This document shows positions 1 to 12,527 of a stretch of DNA of 64,000 nt, piece after piece. This DNA is from Calonectria ilicicola (taxonomy: Eukaryota > Ascomycota > Sordariomycetes > Hypocreales > Nectriaceae). A model generated the notes under the pieces. That model was not told the DNA's origin. It searched no databases and saw only the letters and a list, made by a program, of their open reading frames with translations. The position numbers and the translations under genes are program-made. Numbering within the stretch: position 1 is the first letter of the stretch; every line of letters starts with the position of its first letter. The stretch covers positions 3,596,001 to 3,660,000 of the forward strand of contig CP085832.1 of the NCBI GenBank assembly GCA_020809705.1, given 5' to 3'.

Positions 1-2373
1 TAACTGATCGATTTAGAGACCGACGGAAGAGTTTGGTGAGAGGATTTTGAGCAGCCTGCTGTCCCGCAATGGGAGGGTACTGCTTCTTTTGCTCAGCGGG
101 TTGTTGTGCAGGCACCGACTGAGGGGGCTGCACTGGGGTCTTCATACCAGCCCTCATCTGGAAGTCGTCGCTATTTCTGCGACCACGAGTGCGACGGCTG
201 GGTTTAGATGCCCCGGTCTTAGTTGTAGGCCTGGGGCTAGGGTTGGCGCCAGTCTGAGCCAGCAGACTTGACCTCCTGTTGGGCGGCGGTGGTGGCAACG
301 ACTGAGAAAACATTTCCGGTTGCACGGGGAACATGGCAAGCAACTGTTCAGGGTCGATGCCCTGGTTGCCGGCGTAGGGGCCGTTGGGGCCAAACATGGC
401 CTCCACGTTCCAGGCGGTCTTGTCATTGCCAGGGAAGCTGAACAAGTCCGGTGACCGGCGTCCGGCATCATCAGGCTTGGCGCTTTCGCGCATCCAGATG
501 TCCAGACTTGACTGGAGTGACTGCGCATCCGAGTCATCATCATCACTGTCCCAGTCATTGGCCCTGCGGTTGGAGAGGGTAGTCTCGTCAGCAGAACGAG
601 GGCGCTGGATGGCTCGTGCCCGAGCCTCATAGTACGCGTGGTTGTTCAACTCCCGCGCCCGCTCTAGAGGCTTGGCGGACGATTCGATGAGTGAGACACC
701 CTCAATCTCTCTATCGTCGGCAGATGCGTCCGAAAGGTCACCAAAGCTGCGCTGGCCGTGCACTGCATCCGGGGGGAGAGTGTCATTCGAATTTCGGTAG
801 CGCCGCAAGGTGGAGGTGGAAATGGTATCCGGGGTGGGAGGAAGATCATTCAGGCGAACACCACCTGGCGCGTCTGTAAGAACCCTCCTCAATGACTCGC
901 GTTTTTCTTCTCTCGCAGTGCGTTTGCGGCCTGGAGATTTGGGTGATTTGAGTCCGCGACCCGCAAATCCTGCGGGATCCTGGTCGCGGCTCTGGGGTCG
1001 ACTTTCTGTCTTTCGGATGGAATAAGCGGGGTCAAGGCGTTCTATCTTCTGCAAGGGAGATCCTTGATCGATTATGTCTGAAATTGCTTGATAGTCCCTG
1101 CGTAGGTTTGGGTTTGGGCTGTTGGATATCGAATTGGACCGCACAGACCTGGTCGACGCGGCAGGAGGCCGGGCCAAGGAGGTCTTGGGCCGCTTGATCA
1201 TGTTGGCTTTGCTAGGGAGGTAATCGGCGCCGTCCAACGAAAGCGGTTCATCCACCTCGATTGGCACCTGTCGTCCCTTCTCGCCGTAAACGCTAACGAA
1301 TGAGCTCTCGCTCAAAACGCTCAGACTCGGGCTTGCAAGTACGTTGGCAGGACCAGGGCTCTGATCCACGCCATCGCTTTCGGGAACCTGGGGAAGGTTT
1401 TGAACACTGCCCCTGACTCCGAGGTAGACGTTTCGCAAATTTTCAGTCGTTTCGCTGCGTTCCGAGAGGAAGCTGGGCATGCGGGTGATAACCTTGGCGT
1501 CGTCTTCAAGCTTGGTTAGATCAGGACCTTGAGATCTGGGCATAGGGTGCTCATATGCCGATTCATACTCAGACGGAGCGTATATCCCCTCAGCTTCAAT
1601 CTGCTGCACCATGCCCCGCTCATGGGCAAACTGCTCTAGTCTGGCTTCTAGCGTCACGATCATGGCGACTGCCTCTTCGACGGCCTTGTCACGCTTCTCG
1701 ATTTCTTGCATGAGTTTGTCGCTAATCTCGTCGGCGTGGGCAGCTGCCGATTCGAGCTTCTCAACTCGCTCCTCAAGGAGCGTCTGTCGCTCTCGACGAT
1801 GGAACAATTCGAGTTTGAGATCAAAATTTTGCTTGTGAAGACCCGAAATGACCTATATTGTTAGCTGAAACGGCCTTCTACTGTAGAATATAGTCTTACC
1901 GTTTCCATGTCCTTGACACCCAGGCCCTTCTTCTTTTCGGCGCCGGTGGTGGATTGAGGACGATGTAGGTCGACGCGGCCTTTGACAGGGGAGCCGTGGC
2001 TGATGCGGCCCAGGTCGATCGAGGCGCTCAAGTCGATGGATCGGGACATGGCAGCCCTCTCGTGCTCGACCTGGCGCTGGGTCTGTAGGCGTTCCTGGAG
2101 TAATGACGACACGGCCGTGGCCTGTCGAGTCGATTCGCTACTAGCTTCTCTCGACAGCTTCGGTGTCGCCCGGGGAGTGGTGCGTGGTGTGGTGACGCTC
2201 TTGCAAGAGGCGTGGAATCTGTGAGTGGCCATCTGGACGGGGTCCATTTGTGAGTTTGAACTACCCGCACTTTGTGAGGTAGCCCGGGTATGTGTGGTGC
2301 TTGTTGAGGATCGAGAGGCGGTGCGAGGGTAGGCAGCCCGCGACCTATCGTAAGAGTGTATCTGAGGGTCCAT
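1..2373 (-). CDS. Centrosomin N-terminal-motif protein (MTOC / gamma-tubulin recruitment), 3' end outside window
   Basis: Seen: the ATG at 2373 sits in a strong context (gccaccATGG). Exon 1 runs 2373-1900, a 47-bp intron spans 1899-1853 (gtaaga...gctaac...tag), and exon 2 runs from 1852 past base 1 with no stop, giving at least 775 residues. Residues 1-150 are Ser/Thr/Arg-rich and look disordered. The intron lies just before the key segment (about 155-196, ISGLHKQNFDLKLELFHRRE), which continues as coiled coil to about residue 245. A long disordered tail rich in Ser, Pro and Arg follows. Known: an NFxLKLxxxxL-type segment is the Cnn_1N motif, which recruits gamma-tubulin complexes to spindle pole bodies and other MTOCs in the Mto1/ApsB and Pcp1 families. 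Inferred: a microtubule-organising-centre protein. Its exact orthology is unclear because the C terminus is missing. Confidence 0.8.
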
Positions 2374-5001
2374 GGTGGCGTCAGGTCGGAGATATGCAAA
2401 GAATTAAAGAAAAGCGTCTGCAGTTGGCAGCTAGGATAAATGCAAGGCAGATCGGATCAACAACAGGCCCGCTGTTTAGAAAGAAAGATCCGCTGTGTCA
2501 GAAAAGTAAGATGGGTGTGTTTGTGTGTGTTGGTGGAGAGTGTCGAGTTGAGACGTCCAGACTGAAATGTCAACGGAGACTTAGGCAGGCGAGCTATCAC
2601 ATTGACCTGCAGAGCGAGTCTTACACCAAGGACGCCTCAGTCGCGTTGTCCGTCAGACATACAGATGGGCTAGAACGAAGCCAAGCATGTCGGGTTGGTG
2701 GGCTCGGAGATGGCGGACACGAAAGGAGCTCTATCTCATTTCGATACCAGTTTGCTTCTTCTGGCGTCGCACCGGTTCTCTCGCGAAATCCGCTCGGTCC
2801 GTCAGTCGGGAATGACAAGAAAGAAAGAAATATAATGAGCTGTTGTACAGGCTTCGAAACGTGAGGCCGTTGGAAATGGAGCGCAAAGCGTGGTGTTGCT
2901 GTCTCAAATTGCTTCTTAAGCCACCGCCGATCCAGGAGAAGGAGGGAAGGCGATTATGGATGTGGCAATGAGAAGAACAGTGGCAAAAAAATAAAAATAA
3001 AAGTTGTTGGCCGTTCGGTTACTGCAGAATCTGGGCGCAGGCTACGGAAAATGACGGAGACGAATTGGACGAATGTGGTTCGGACTCGCAGGGTTTTTGG
3101 TGATGGCGGAATCGTCAGATGCGAGATGCGTGGGAGAGGCGGGTTGCTGACAGGAGGAGGAGGGAGGTCAGAATGGAAAAGAGAGGGATGAATCAAGGAG
3201 TCGGTTGCAAAGTGGTAAGACAAGGGGCACCGTCGGGGACAGGGAAAGACAGGCCAAGAAGTGTCTTGGGCCCTGTGTCAGAAGTTATCAGGAGAGGGAG
3301 GGGAAGGGGAGCTCGAGGGAGGGAGGGAGATGAAATAAAGTGGAAGAGAGGTGCCCAGTGACAGGTAAATGGATGGAGATGGAGATGGGAGTTTGCGGGT
3401 GTGGAGATGATAATCCCAGAGAGGAACCAAAGACAAGCCCCGACAAGCCAGACACAGACACCGGCCGGAACAGCCCCTACCCAGGTAGGCAAGCAAGCAC
3501 ACAGACCATGACCAGCATCCTCTCCAGTACGAAGCTACCTACGAAAAGGCTTTCTTTTCTTAGCAGCCGGTATCCATAAGTTTAGCAGCTCTGCTTTCGC
3601 TAGCAAACATTGCCTTGCCCCAGGCCGCTCGCCTAGCGGTGCCCATCTCATGCCACCAGGGGAAGCTGTCGCTCGTTAGGGGCTAGATCCCGGTTACTGC
3701 GGCGCAGGAGCTCGCTAGTGGGGACGTGCCTTGTGCCTGGATGCATTAGCGCCACTGCCGGCACCACTGGGATGAGCAGGCCCGAGTCGCTCGTGTTAGT
3801 GCAGCATTGCAGTGCAGCCAGCTGAAGGCCTGCCCGCTGCCACCCACACCCATCATCGGCGATAGCCTACCTGTCGCCCCAGGGCCGGCGCTGATCCTCA
3901 GTGGGTTCCAGTGGGCTCCAGTGGGCTGCAGCGGGCTTACAGTGAGTGGGTTTTGCCGGTGGGCTATTTACTGAGGTTTCCAGTGGGGAGCGTCGCTGTC
4001 TCCGTGATAGGGCAGGGCGCGCGTCTGTCTGCAATGCAATGAATGGCATGGTTCCGGGGCTGACGGCACTGCATTTGGGTTCCAACCACTCCATCCTATG
4101 CCCATCGTCCTGTCTGTCGCGTTTGGGGTTAATGAACAATTAAAAAGTCGCCCTAGCCTACCGGCACTTACACGCGGTACGCGTCGCGACCCCCCTCTTT
4201 AAATTTTAATCACTTTTTTTATTCTCTCAGCCCACGCGGCCATACACAGGGCGCCATTCATGTGACATCACACATCACACTGCCCTCGCGCGCCTACGCA
4301 AGGGATACGCCATAACATTCGCTACTTGGCCCTCCTCAAACTTCAATCACCACATTCCCCCCAAGCCTGCCAATCACGCCCTCTCCCACCGTTCTGGGGA
4401 GCAGGGGCCCTGGCTCCCGGCCACGGGCCCCGCCCCCGAAGAGGAGGCCACTAGAACAGGCCCCATGTCGTCACATTTGGTCTGGCCCAACTAGCTGTCT
4501 CTGTCGTTAATGAGTTTTGCTTCTTTCGCGTCGCGCGCTCGTGGCGCGTCGCGACATTGCTTTTTCTTGTTGGTGAGCATTGTCAAACGACGGTTTTCCA
4601 CGCGGCGCATGGGGCTGAGATGAGAAGAGGGCCACTTCGGGCTTGAAAAACGACGACGAGAGTTTGGACCAAAATCGTTTGATACAGCCATTGATTGACT
4701 GATTGAATTGTCTTTGACCCAAATCAATGGATGATCGACAGACCAACATCCCACTCAAGGTTCGAGCCTCAGAACCACCCACTTACTGACTGGCTTGCTT
4801 CCCCGGGCCATGCCGCTTTTGCTCCCACATTGCATTCCCGTTTAAAACGGAACCCCCACGTTTGCCATACGTCCCAGCACACACCCATTACCCATTAAAC
4901 TCGGAACAGCCGCCGATAACCCCTCGTAGAGAACAAGCTCCCCCACGATATTAATTGAAAGGCCGTCTACTCGGTACAAGTGCTGTATTCCACTTCTCCC
5001 A
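2374..5001. other. Divergent intergenic region, no gene seen
   Basis: This is the shared upstream region of the minus-strand centrosomin-motif gene and the plus-strand F-box gene. It holds a purine-rich tract (about 3,280-3,340, GAGG/GGGA runs) and a degenerate 10-bp tandem repeat (3,899-3,938, units like CAGTGGGCTC). The open frames present are short and overlap on both strands, and none has a recognisable domain or convincing splice signals. Confidence 0.6.
3899..3938. repeat. Degenerate 10-bp tandem repeat, four units
   Basis: Four consecutive units read CAGTGGGTTC, CAGTGGGCTC, CAGTGGGCTG and CAGCGGGCTT. A partial related copy (CAGTGAGTGGG) follows after one base. It is intergenic and of no known function. 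Confidence 0.75.
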
Positions 5002-6045
5002 ATGCATGGCTCGCCCGTTTCAGCCATGGAACCTCCTCCAACGCTCCCCATCGAGCTCATATTGCTCGTCATTGACTACTTCCTCCCCAGTAATCAAAAT
5101 GAAATCCTTCCTCCGTCCCATGAGACAACCAAAACTCTCCTAGCCTTGACCCAAGTTTCTCGGGCCATCTCTCCGCTTGTCTCAAAGCTCCTATGGAATC
5201 ACTGCACCTACATCGACAACGTGGACAGCGCCCGTGCCTTTGCCCGCGCCTTAGAGGTGCTCTCTCCGGATGACCCGCGACGCCCAACGCGCCTCTTTCT
5301 GGCCTTATATGAAAAAGGCCCGGAGACCGCCCGGCGAGGGCCTCCGTGGCCGTGGCCGTCCGGAGTTGACGGGCTCGGTGATGAGAACGACTTGAGCACG
5401 GCCCGTGTCGTCAACCAGGTGCTCGTTGGCGTTGCGCCAACGCTTCGGCGCCTCATAATTGACATGCCCTTGGCGGCCGCCCTTGACTCGCCGGAAACCC
5501 CCCAGCTGCTAATTGATGTGCAGCCAGGATTCCAGGCGCTAGCGAATCTCGAGGAATTTGTCTCGGTCGGCGACAGCTTCTCCCTTAGACAGCCCGACAC
5601 GGAGCAGTTGGTCTGGGCTTCGTGCTGGCCCAAGCTGTGCTGTCTATCGCTGCACAACCCACCCATGAACTTCCCGTCCATGATGCGCCTCAAGGAGCTG
5701 CAGACTGTCGTCATCTCCAAGCAGAATGCGTTTCAGTACCTGATGATGAACGTCAAGCACACCATGCTTCGCTCCATGCACACTGAGCGACAGGGCAAGA
5801 ACCCCGGCGACGACCCATTCGCCCTGGTGTTTGTCGATGCATACGGTGCTTCGTGGACCGACCTCCGCCCTGTGCCCAAGGCTCGCGTCATTCTAATCGA
5901 CGTGGGCAGAGACGTGTCTGGGTTGACTCGACAGGAACTACGGCGCACAAGCAGCCATGTCCCTCCCAACCGGATCCGGGCGCTGGCAATTAAAGGTCAG
6001 CTTCGGAATTACGCCCGTGCAGGGAGGAGTGATTGGCCCAGTTAA
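5002..6045 (+). CDS. F-box protein, function unknown
   Basis: A single-exon frame of 347 codons. The N terminus fits an F-box: LPIELILLVIDYF at about residues 15-27, then LLALTQVSRAISPLVSKLLW at about 46-65. The remainder shows weak leucine-rich character typical of F-box substrate-binding regions, but I see no clear LRR or WD repeats. Two starts are possible: the ATG at 5002, or the ATG at 5026 (cagccATGG, better context), which would remove eight residues. Known: F-box proteins link substrates to SCF ubiquitin ligases through Skp1, and filamentous fungi carry many lineage-specific ones. The substrate cannot be inferred. The upstream leader (4,850-5,000) is unremarkable, and the next gene lies 2 kb downstream on the same strand. 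Confidence 0.8.
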   Translation: MHGSPVSAMEPPPTLPIELILLVIDYFLPSNQNEILPPSHETTKTLLALTQVSRAISPLVSKLLWNHCTYIDNVDSARAFARALEVLSPDDPRRPTRLFLALYEKGPETARRGPPWPWPSGVDGLGDENDLSTARVVNQVLVGVAPTLRRLIIDMPLAAALDSPETPQLLIDVQPGFQALANLEEFVSVGDSFSLRQPDTEQLVWASCWPKLCCLSLHNPPMNFPSMMRLKELQTVVISKQNAFQYLMMNVKHTMLRSMHTERQGKNPGDDPFALVFVDAYGASWTDLRPVPKARVILIDVGRDVSGLTRQELRRTSSHVPPNRIRALAIKGQLRNYARAGRSDWPS

Positions 6046-8074
6046 GATTATGAAGACATTAATGCAACAGAAGAAAATAACCTCATCTAAGACGCAAAAC
6101 ATATAGATCGAGAGATTGAGTGAGGCGAAACAAATATATATTGATCTATACCATTCTATGCTATTACAATATCGGCTGCAAACATTACCAGGGTATCATG
6201 ACTTCCACTCATTTACTTACTCATCATCCATGCGCACACACAACGGGGCGCTCTTCTCCCCGAACCATCCGTTTCCCCACCGTTTTCCTGCCAGGTTTAG
6301 TCAGCTACCGTTCCCCTCTCGAACCGTAAAGCGGCGCCAACACTAGACCCAGTCGCCACAGTCATGGCATTGTCACCAACACTCAGCCATCAAGCCAGGG
6401 CTTCGTAAGCGCCGGCGGTAACTCGCGAGCCCTTGCATTGTCAAGAGCAACGAGAGCAAAACCCCGGATAAGACACCTTCGGGGCGTTAGCACCAGCGTG
6501 CGGTGAAACGAGCCCGGCGCAGCTGCATCTGGCAACGTCGCCAAGCACTAGGCCTCGCCTCGGTCCGTTGGATGGGCCCGTCTCAGCCTTTCCCGTCCTC
6601 TGCCATATTGAGCCAAGTCTGGCAAGCCTCTATTCGGTGCTCCTATCACGTGGGGAATTGGACAAGGGAACCCAAACTCCATTGTCGATCCCAACCTCTC
6701 ATTAAAACACCCGTTCAATATAACAAAATTTCGATTGTCGCCAGTCTTTTCGTATCCATCTGGCTTACGATTTACCTTTGAGCTCCCTCTTCCCGTCCGC
6801 ATGCGTTCAAGTGGGTACAACTCTCCCGGCACGGCGCATACCGCTTCTTTTTAGGGCCGCATCCAGCCATGCAAACTGAAGGCCAGTCGCCTTGGCCCAC
6901 ATGAGCGCATGTAGAACCCGGCTTTGTTTAGGAAAGTCTCCGGTTCTTTCAACCTTCGCATTGCATCGGTATCCCGTGCTGTCTGAAGGGTACGTAGATG
7001 TTGTGGCGTTGTCAAAATTGATCGGGGTTTGAGTGGCGTCTGTCCCCAAAGTCAGCCATTGCCGAGTAGCCTTTTTACAACCGGGATATTCCATGGACGA
7101 GCTGTAGGAAGCCCATTTGACGTCGGCTTCGGCTATCTGATCTTACGACTTTGAAACGGCCCAGAAACCCATCCCGCATGTACCGATTTTGAAACGAGGG
7201 AATTTGGAGGGTAAATGAGAGTTTGCCTGGGGCTCGAATCTGCGCTTACAGATGGTATCCGCAGGCACCATCCATGTTAGTCTCTAAGCCTAGACGCCAT
7301 AACAGGCGCAGATATTGATTGCACTTAACCATCAACCAGTGGTTGTGCGCTAGGAATGAATGAGTCCAGATGAACCATTCAATAGTCAGCTTTCCACCTA
7401 AACCCCCATCCACCTTCGGTGGCGCTGTTGGCCGTCGACACCAATACCTGGCCCGGTAAGTTGTGATTGATCATAGATGCAAAAGCAAGCTGTCTCGTAT
7501 CATACATATGCATGTTACCTCGACGTCGTTTTTCTGACCTTAAAGGTTGTTTTTTCTCCCCAGTTCAAACGCTCACTGTTTCGGGTTCTCGTATACGATG
7601 TAGTATCAATGGCTATCTACGCAAATATACGGTCGCAGTGTCGTTATTGATTATCCAGGGCGCCTATATCAGTTGGGTCGTATTGCAAGTGGGTGTTTCT
7701 ATTCTTAAAACGCATTTTTTACTACGTTGTGACCTCATCCTGGTATATATGGCCCGGTCCCAACCTCAATCACAAATAGCTTTTGTGATTTTGAGAAATG
7801 CCAGGGATGGCATCTGCAGCGATGCATATTCAAGGTAAGCTCTTTCATCACAATCAACTGCGACAGCGGAATCAGTGAGGCGACCGCCGGGCGAACCACA
7901 AGGCGAACCAAGAAGCCAGCTGAGACCTGGTCATTGTCATTGGTCACCGGAATTGGACGCCTCTCGCTGCTGACGCGGGGTTCGACACTTGTCTGACTGC
8001 GGGGACAGTTGCATCGTCGTGATGGTCCATCTACTTTACACGCCATTCCAACTAGATAAGAGTTTCTAGTCGCC
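6046..8074. other. Intergenic, no gene seen
   Basis: Only short overlapping frames occur, none with domain features. From about 7,450 the base composition becomes noticeably more AT-rich. An ATG-initiated frame at 7,467-7,838 (123 codons) has no recognisable motif and a composition like random AT-rich DNA, so I do not call it. Confidence 0.55.
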
Positions 8075-9214
8075 ATGGCAAGAATCCGGAAAAAGCCAAA
8101 CGCAAAGCTCAAGCCACCGGTGGTGTGCCAGCCACAGCTCCCTCCCGATCCCCAGGGGCAAAGCATCTTCTTCCGACTCCCCCAAGAGCTCCGCGACAAG
8201 GTCTACCGCGACTACTTCTCCTCGACAAGACTTGCATGGGGCACGCGGAAGATTAGCAAAACCAGAAATGTCCAGATCCGGCCTGCCCCACATGGTCTCG
8301 CCTTGCTAAAGACCTGTCGTCGAGCCAAGGAGGACATCCGGGATACCTGGATTGGCCAGATTCTCTTTTCCTTCGAAGATCCCAAGACGATGCTTGACAA
8401 ATTATCGGGGCTTCCGCAAGAAACACTCTCCAAGCTACGTCACGTTCGCGTCACTGGCGACAATCTCGTGCTCTCCCGTTGGGACAGCGATGTCCATTAC
8501 CGACTTGCTGCCGTGCTTAGGCTTCTACCGGGCCTTTGCCTCGATACCCTCACCGTGCTTGGTGCCCCCTTGGAGACGCTTCGCTATGCTACCTTGAATG
8601 GGCTCGTAAAAGAAAGTCAAGGGTGGAAAGAGCTTCGTTTTGTCAGTCACAATTCGACGATGCTGGCATTTCCGATGCAAATGAACAACTATCCCGTTCT
8701 CTACCGCACGATTGGCCCAAAATATGCCCGTAGACCTCAGCCGTCGTACTGGCAGAATGTTTTGGAGCAAAGAGATCACACTTCCACGAATCCCTCCGTT
8801 GTCATCTACCGTTCAACCGTGTCCGACTCTCCCGGTTCCGTCATGAACCCCGAGACCCGCGAGATATTCGAGCAAAACGTAGCATGGATAGGAGAGGGAC
8901 ATCCAATTTGTGTATATTCAGACCATATGCTAATGCAAAATTCCGAAAGAAGCAAAGAGCTCCTAATCGTCGTCAAGAGAGGAGAAGATGCCAATCATGT
9001 GGAACCTCTCTCAGCGAATTTTGAATACGACATCAGGCGCGATAACCATGGCAAGCCTTGGAAGCAAATCCGATACGAGTTTATAGATCATATCCATTCA
9101 GACAGCGAGGATTGGGTGTTTAGTGATGACGAAGATTTACGTGACGCAGAGGTTGATGAATATGATGATATCGACGACTTTGTTTGGACTCCCTTGCACC
9201 ACAGGAACCAGTAG
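8075..9214 (+). CDS. F-box-like (LPxEhR motif) fungal protein, function unknown
   Basis: A single-exon frame of 379 residues starting in good context (cgccATGG). The basic N terminus (RIRKKPNAKLK) is followed by FFRLPQELRDKVYRDYF at about residues 32-48, then LLKTCRRAKEDI at about 78-89. This two-part pattern is typical of large fungal families of F-box-like or 2EXR-type proteins. The middle holds leucine-rich alternating segments. The C terminus is strongly acidic (DSEDWVFSDDEDLRDAEVDE). Inferred: a member of a fungal-expanded F-box-like family, possibly a ubiquitin-ligase adaptor. There is no catalytic motif. It follows the F-box gene on the same strand by about 2 kb and marks the left edge of the AT-rich island. 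Confidence 0.75.
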   Translation: MARIRKKPNAKLKPPVVCQPQLPPDPQGQSIFFRLPQELRDKVYRDYFSSTRLAWGTRKISKTRNVQIRPAPHGLALLKTCRRAKEDIRDTWIGQILFSFEDPKTMLDKLSGLPQETLSKLRHVRVTGDNLVLSRWDSDVHYRLAAVLRLLPGLCLDTLTVLGAPLETLRYATLNGLVKESQGWKELRFVSHNSTMLAFPMQMNNYPVLYRTIGPKYARRPQPSYWQNVLEQRDHTSTNPSVVIYRSTVSDSPGSVMNPETREIFEQNVAWIGEGHPICVYSDHMLMQNSERSKELLIVVKRGEDANHVEPLSANFEYDIRRDNHGKPWKQIRYEFIDHIHSDSEDWVFSDDEDLRDAEVDEYDDIDDFVWTPLHHRNQ

Positions 9215-10691
9215 CATTCTTGCGGATGGCATGGACACCGGATCAATTGGAAAAGGTTTTAGCAACTCATGCCAGTGAGAGGCTCGCATGAATAATTTGG
9301 TCTTGCTGGTGAGGTTGTGTGGCTTCGGAAGTGATGGATTGTGGAGATCATGACTCTGGCTCATAAATTGGGAAGGCTGGCAACATGACGATTTTTGGAC
9401 TTTATTGAAACTTTGCTACTGCAATTTCTCCGCCCATCCTCGATCCATCTGATGAATGCTACCTTGCCACCAAGAGTCATCGTAGAATCACTGTCACAAG
9501 TTGATCCCCAGTCCAACGTTCACTGGACCCCAAAGTTTTTGAGGCGACTACAATATTAACCTTTGTTCGATTCACTGTTGAAACTCTGCTCTGGTATCCG
9601 ACAACGCCGATTGCTCACTTTTAGGACACGTCTGAGAACGATGCCGCGTGATTCACCAACACGAACGATGATCTCATCCCGTTTCTCTAGCAGTGACACA
9701 TTTCGTTAAGATTTGGTTTGATTGAGTCACGACATTATCACGCTATCTACGGGCCACTATTCTACCTCTAGTCAATAACCATGGCACAGTCTAGCTGGCC
9801 TATCTTCGCACATCTCACATTTAATACTAGTATAGCCATCCTATAACTTTCAACTTCACACTGTGCCATAGACGACGAATGCCACCTCAGCCATTGTAGA
9901 TAGAACTCTCAAGACTTGAAGAACAGTCTTCAAACTTCTCTCTAAATCGGGTGTTCAAGGGTTGCGCGACAAGTCTAGTCATTTTTGTGACTTTGGCAAA
10001 TGCTAAAGTCCAAAGACATCTACTAGAGGTACACAAGACTAAAAGAAGAAGAGAAAATCCGAAACTAACCAACAAACCGGACACGGGTGCTAAATATTCT
10101 CCGACATTATTAATTGAGTCTTCGCATTACAAATCCATACTAATTTGTGGGAGGTCACAGCGAGTGCTGTTCTAAAAGTCGCCGTGACCTTCCACATACC
10201 TACCTGGTGTGCTGATTAACTAGTGCACAAACTGGGCTGAAAATACCCCGCCTCTCCAAGGATATGGGTTGTTTAACCCGGCCTACTTACTATTTTGTGT
10301 TTGTTGGTGGATATCCCCTTTGAGAGGCAGCTCTGACGTAGTCGCCCCAGGAGCAGTCCGGTAATCCTGACCTGCTATATGCAATTAAAATGCGGCGACC
10401 TGTACCCTTTGCACCGTACGGTACTATATACGTAAAAACCTTGAGGTGGAGGTTTTGCTTACTAGTTACTCTACCCATCGGGTCCGGAAAACTGTGGGGA
10501 GTTAGTGAATATCACGGGAAGTTTGCAACTGTCCGAGGCCGACGCTAAACCGCGACACAAGTATTGAGAACAAAAAGATATTTATTTAATACAATAGAGA
10601 AATTTTCGTGGTATAAGAGAACGTTTGCCGCGAACTTCTCCTAGGTGACTTGCGCTCCGCATCACGAATTATTTCCTTCTCATCCAGCAAT
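9215..10691. other. AT-rich intergenic region, no gene seen
   Basis: AT-rich sequence with no frame longer than about 75 codons and no domain signals. It separates the conserved genes to the left from the accessory island to the right. Confidence 0.55.
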
Positions 10692-12111
10692 ATGACGACC
10701 CTCCCATTTAGCACAATTCCGGCAAATGCCATCGGTAAACCGGAAGAATTCAGTCTGCATATTTCGGAGCAGGACTTGGAAGATTTCCGTCATCTCTTAC
10801 AGCTTTCTAAAATTGGACCTCGTGCGTGGGGGAGCGAGAATAATGAAGATGCCATCACGAGAGAATGGCTTGTTGATACTAAGGAATTCTGGCTAAACCA
10901 GTTTGATTGGCGGAAGTATGAGCAACTCATCAATTCGACTCCTAATTTCAAAATTAATATTCATGACGAGCTCTGTGGCAACATTGATCTACATTTTGCA
11001 GCCTTATTTTCGGCCAAAAAAGATGCTATTCCTATCATATTACTACACGGCTGGCCCGGTTAGTTCGATCACCCCGCTCGTAACAAAACCACATGGCTGA
11101 ATTAGATATATACCAGGTTGCTTTATGGAATTCGAGCAAATTTTGTCATCTTTCAAGTCCAGATTTACTCCAGAGACTTTGCCTTATCATGTCATTGTTC
11201 CGTCGCTCCCAGGTTATACTCTCTCATCTAACAGTACGCGAGAGGGAAATTTTACTCTCCAGGACTGCGCCCGCGTAATGAATCTACTAATGATTCAGCT
11301 TGGGTTCGGTGAGACTGGGTATATCACGCACGGGGGTGATGTTGGCGCATTCGTTGCCAGACTCATGTCAAATGACTATGACCAGTGCAAAGCATTCCAC
11401 GGTATGAATCCTATGCCTCTTTTGCGGATAAATCCTAACAGTCAACTTAAATAGTCAATCTGCTTTCCCTAAATTACTTTGAAAATTCGTTGGGTAATGA
11501 AGGGTTGACAGCCGATGAGCTGGAGCATCTGCAAAGAGCAGAGCACTTCAAAAACAACGGAAGTGCCTACATATTAGCTCATCACTCACGCCCCACAACG
11601 ATTGGGCTTGCTATATCCGCAACTCCATTATCCCTATTGGCGTGGTAAGTTTACACATAATATTTCTTATCACTATATACTGATATTCGGCAGGGTTGGG
11701 GAGAAATTCATAAGCTGGTCTGATAGCCGGTATCCTATCAGCCTCGACCGGATTCTCGGGAACATCACTTTATATTGGTTTACAGATTCATTTTCTAGAA
11801 GTATTTGGCCATATGGCATTTTGCAAAGCGTTGACCATACCCCCAATATTAAAGCAAAGCCAATGGGCTACTCATATTTCCCAAGAGAAAACTTTTTCGT
11901 GCCAGTCGCTTGGGAAACCCACATTCATCCCCATATAGTGCGGTACACACATACCAAGTTGAGTAATACCCATTTATTTTCTTATTTTGAATTCTTGTTT
12001 TAACTAGATATTTAGGGCGGGCATTTCACAGCATTAGAGCAACCAGATGAATTGCTGAATGATATTGAGGATTTTATATCTCGTCAAAAACTTTTATTTA
12101 CTACAACTTAG
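10692..12111 (+). pseudogene. Epoxide hydrolase (microsomal/EHN type), last intron donor apparently mutated
   Basis: Seen: five exons, 10692-11058, 11117-11401, 11455-11644, 11694-11958 and 12016-12111. The first three introns (58, 53 and 49 bp) are canonical GT-AG. Joined, they give 400 residues. There is an epoxide-hydrolase N-terminal region (residues 1-95, beginning MTTLPFSTIP), the oxyanion-hole motif HGWPG, the nucleophile elbow THGGDVGAF with catalytic Asp, a cap-region LYWFT segment, and the C-terminal GGHFTALEQPDELL with catalytic His. Known: these alpha/beta hydrolases open epoxides through an Asp-ester intermediate that the His hydrolyses. Odd: the fourth intron starts AAG|TTGAGT instead of AAG|GTGAGT. 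Read-through or the neighbouring GT both end early and lose the catalytic His. I judge it a recent pseudogene or a sequencing error. The ATG at 10692 is chosen because upstream in-frame codons lack an ATG. Confidence 0.75.
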
Positions 12112-12527
12112 ATAAAAATAAATTAGGCACTCTGTTAGTCCGATCGTGTTATAACTGGAGCGTGACCAAGTTCTGACACCTGCTACTGTGAAGACCATCA
12201 ACTGTTGTGGAACTCGATAGGACCTTTTGGAAAGTGGATAGTTCTCCTGGGGCGTTTTCTCAGCACACTCCTATATCATCGCGACTAGTAATCTTTTTTT
12301 ACTCTCCGAAAAGCATGCTAGCGGCCTGTTTGGGCGTGGTAGACTTTTGTTGGGGGATATATAGTCGTAGGTGCGCCACTAGGCCATTCGCCTATCCTAC
12401 AAGCAGTAACCTATTACTGTCAACACCCAGGGGTCCCAGTTCTCATTACTACCCAATACATCCTTTGTTATCAACGGTCCCTCGTAGCAAGAAAGCAAAC
12501 CAGTAAAACATTGATGCGAGTGCAATA
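12112..12527. other. Intergenic, no gene seen
   Basis: Spacer between the epoxide hydrolase and the convergent SNF2 remnant. No supported feature. Confidence 0.5.
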
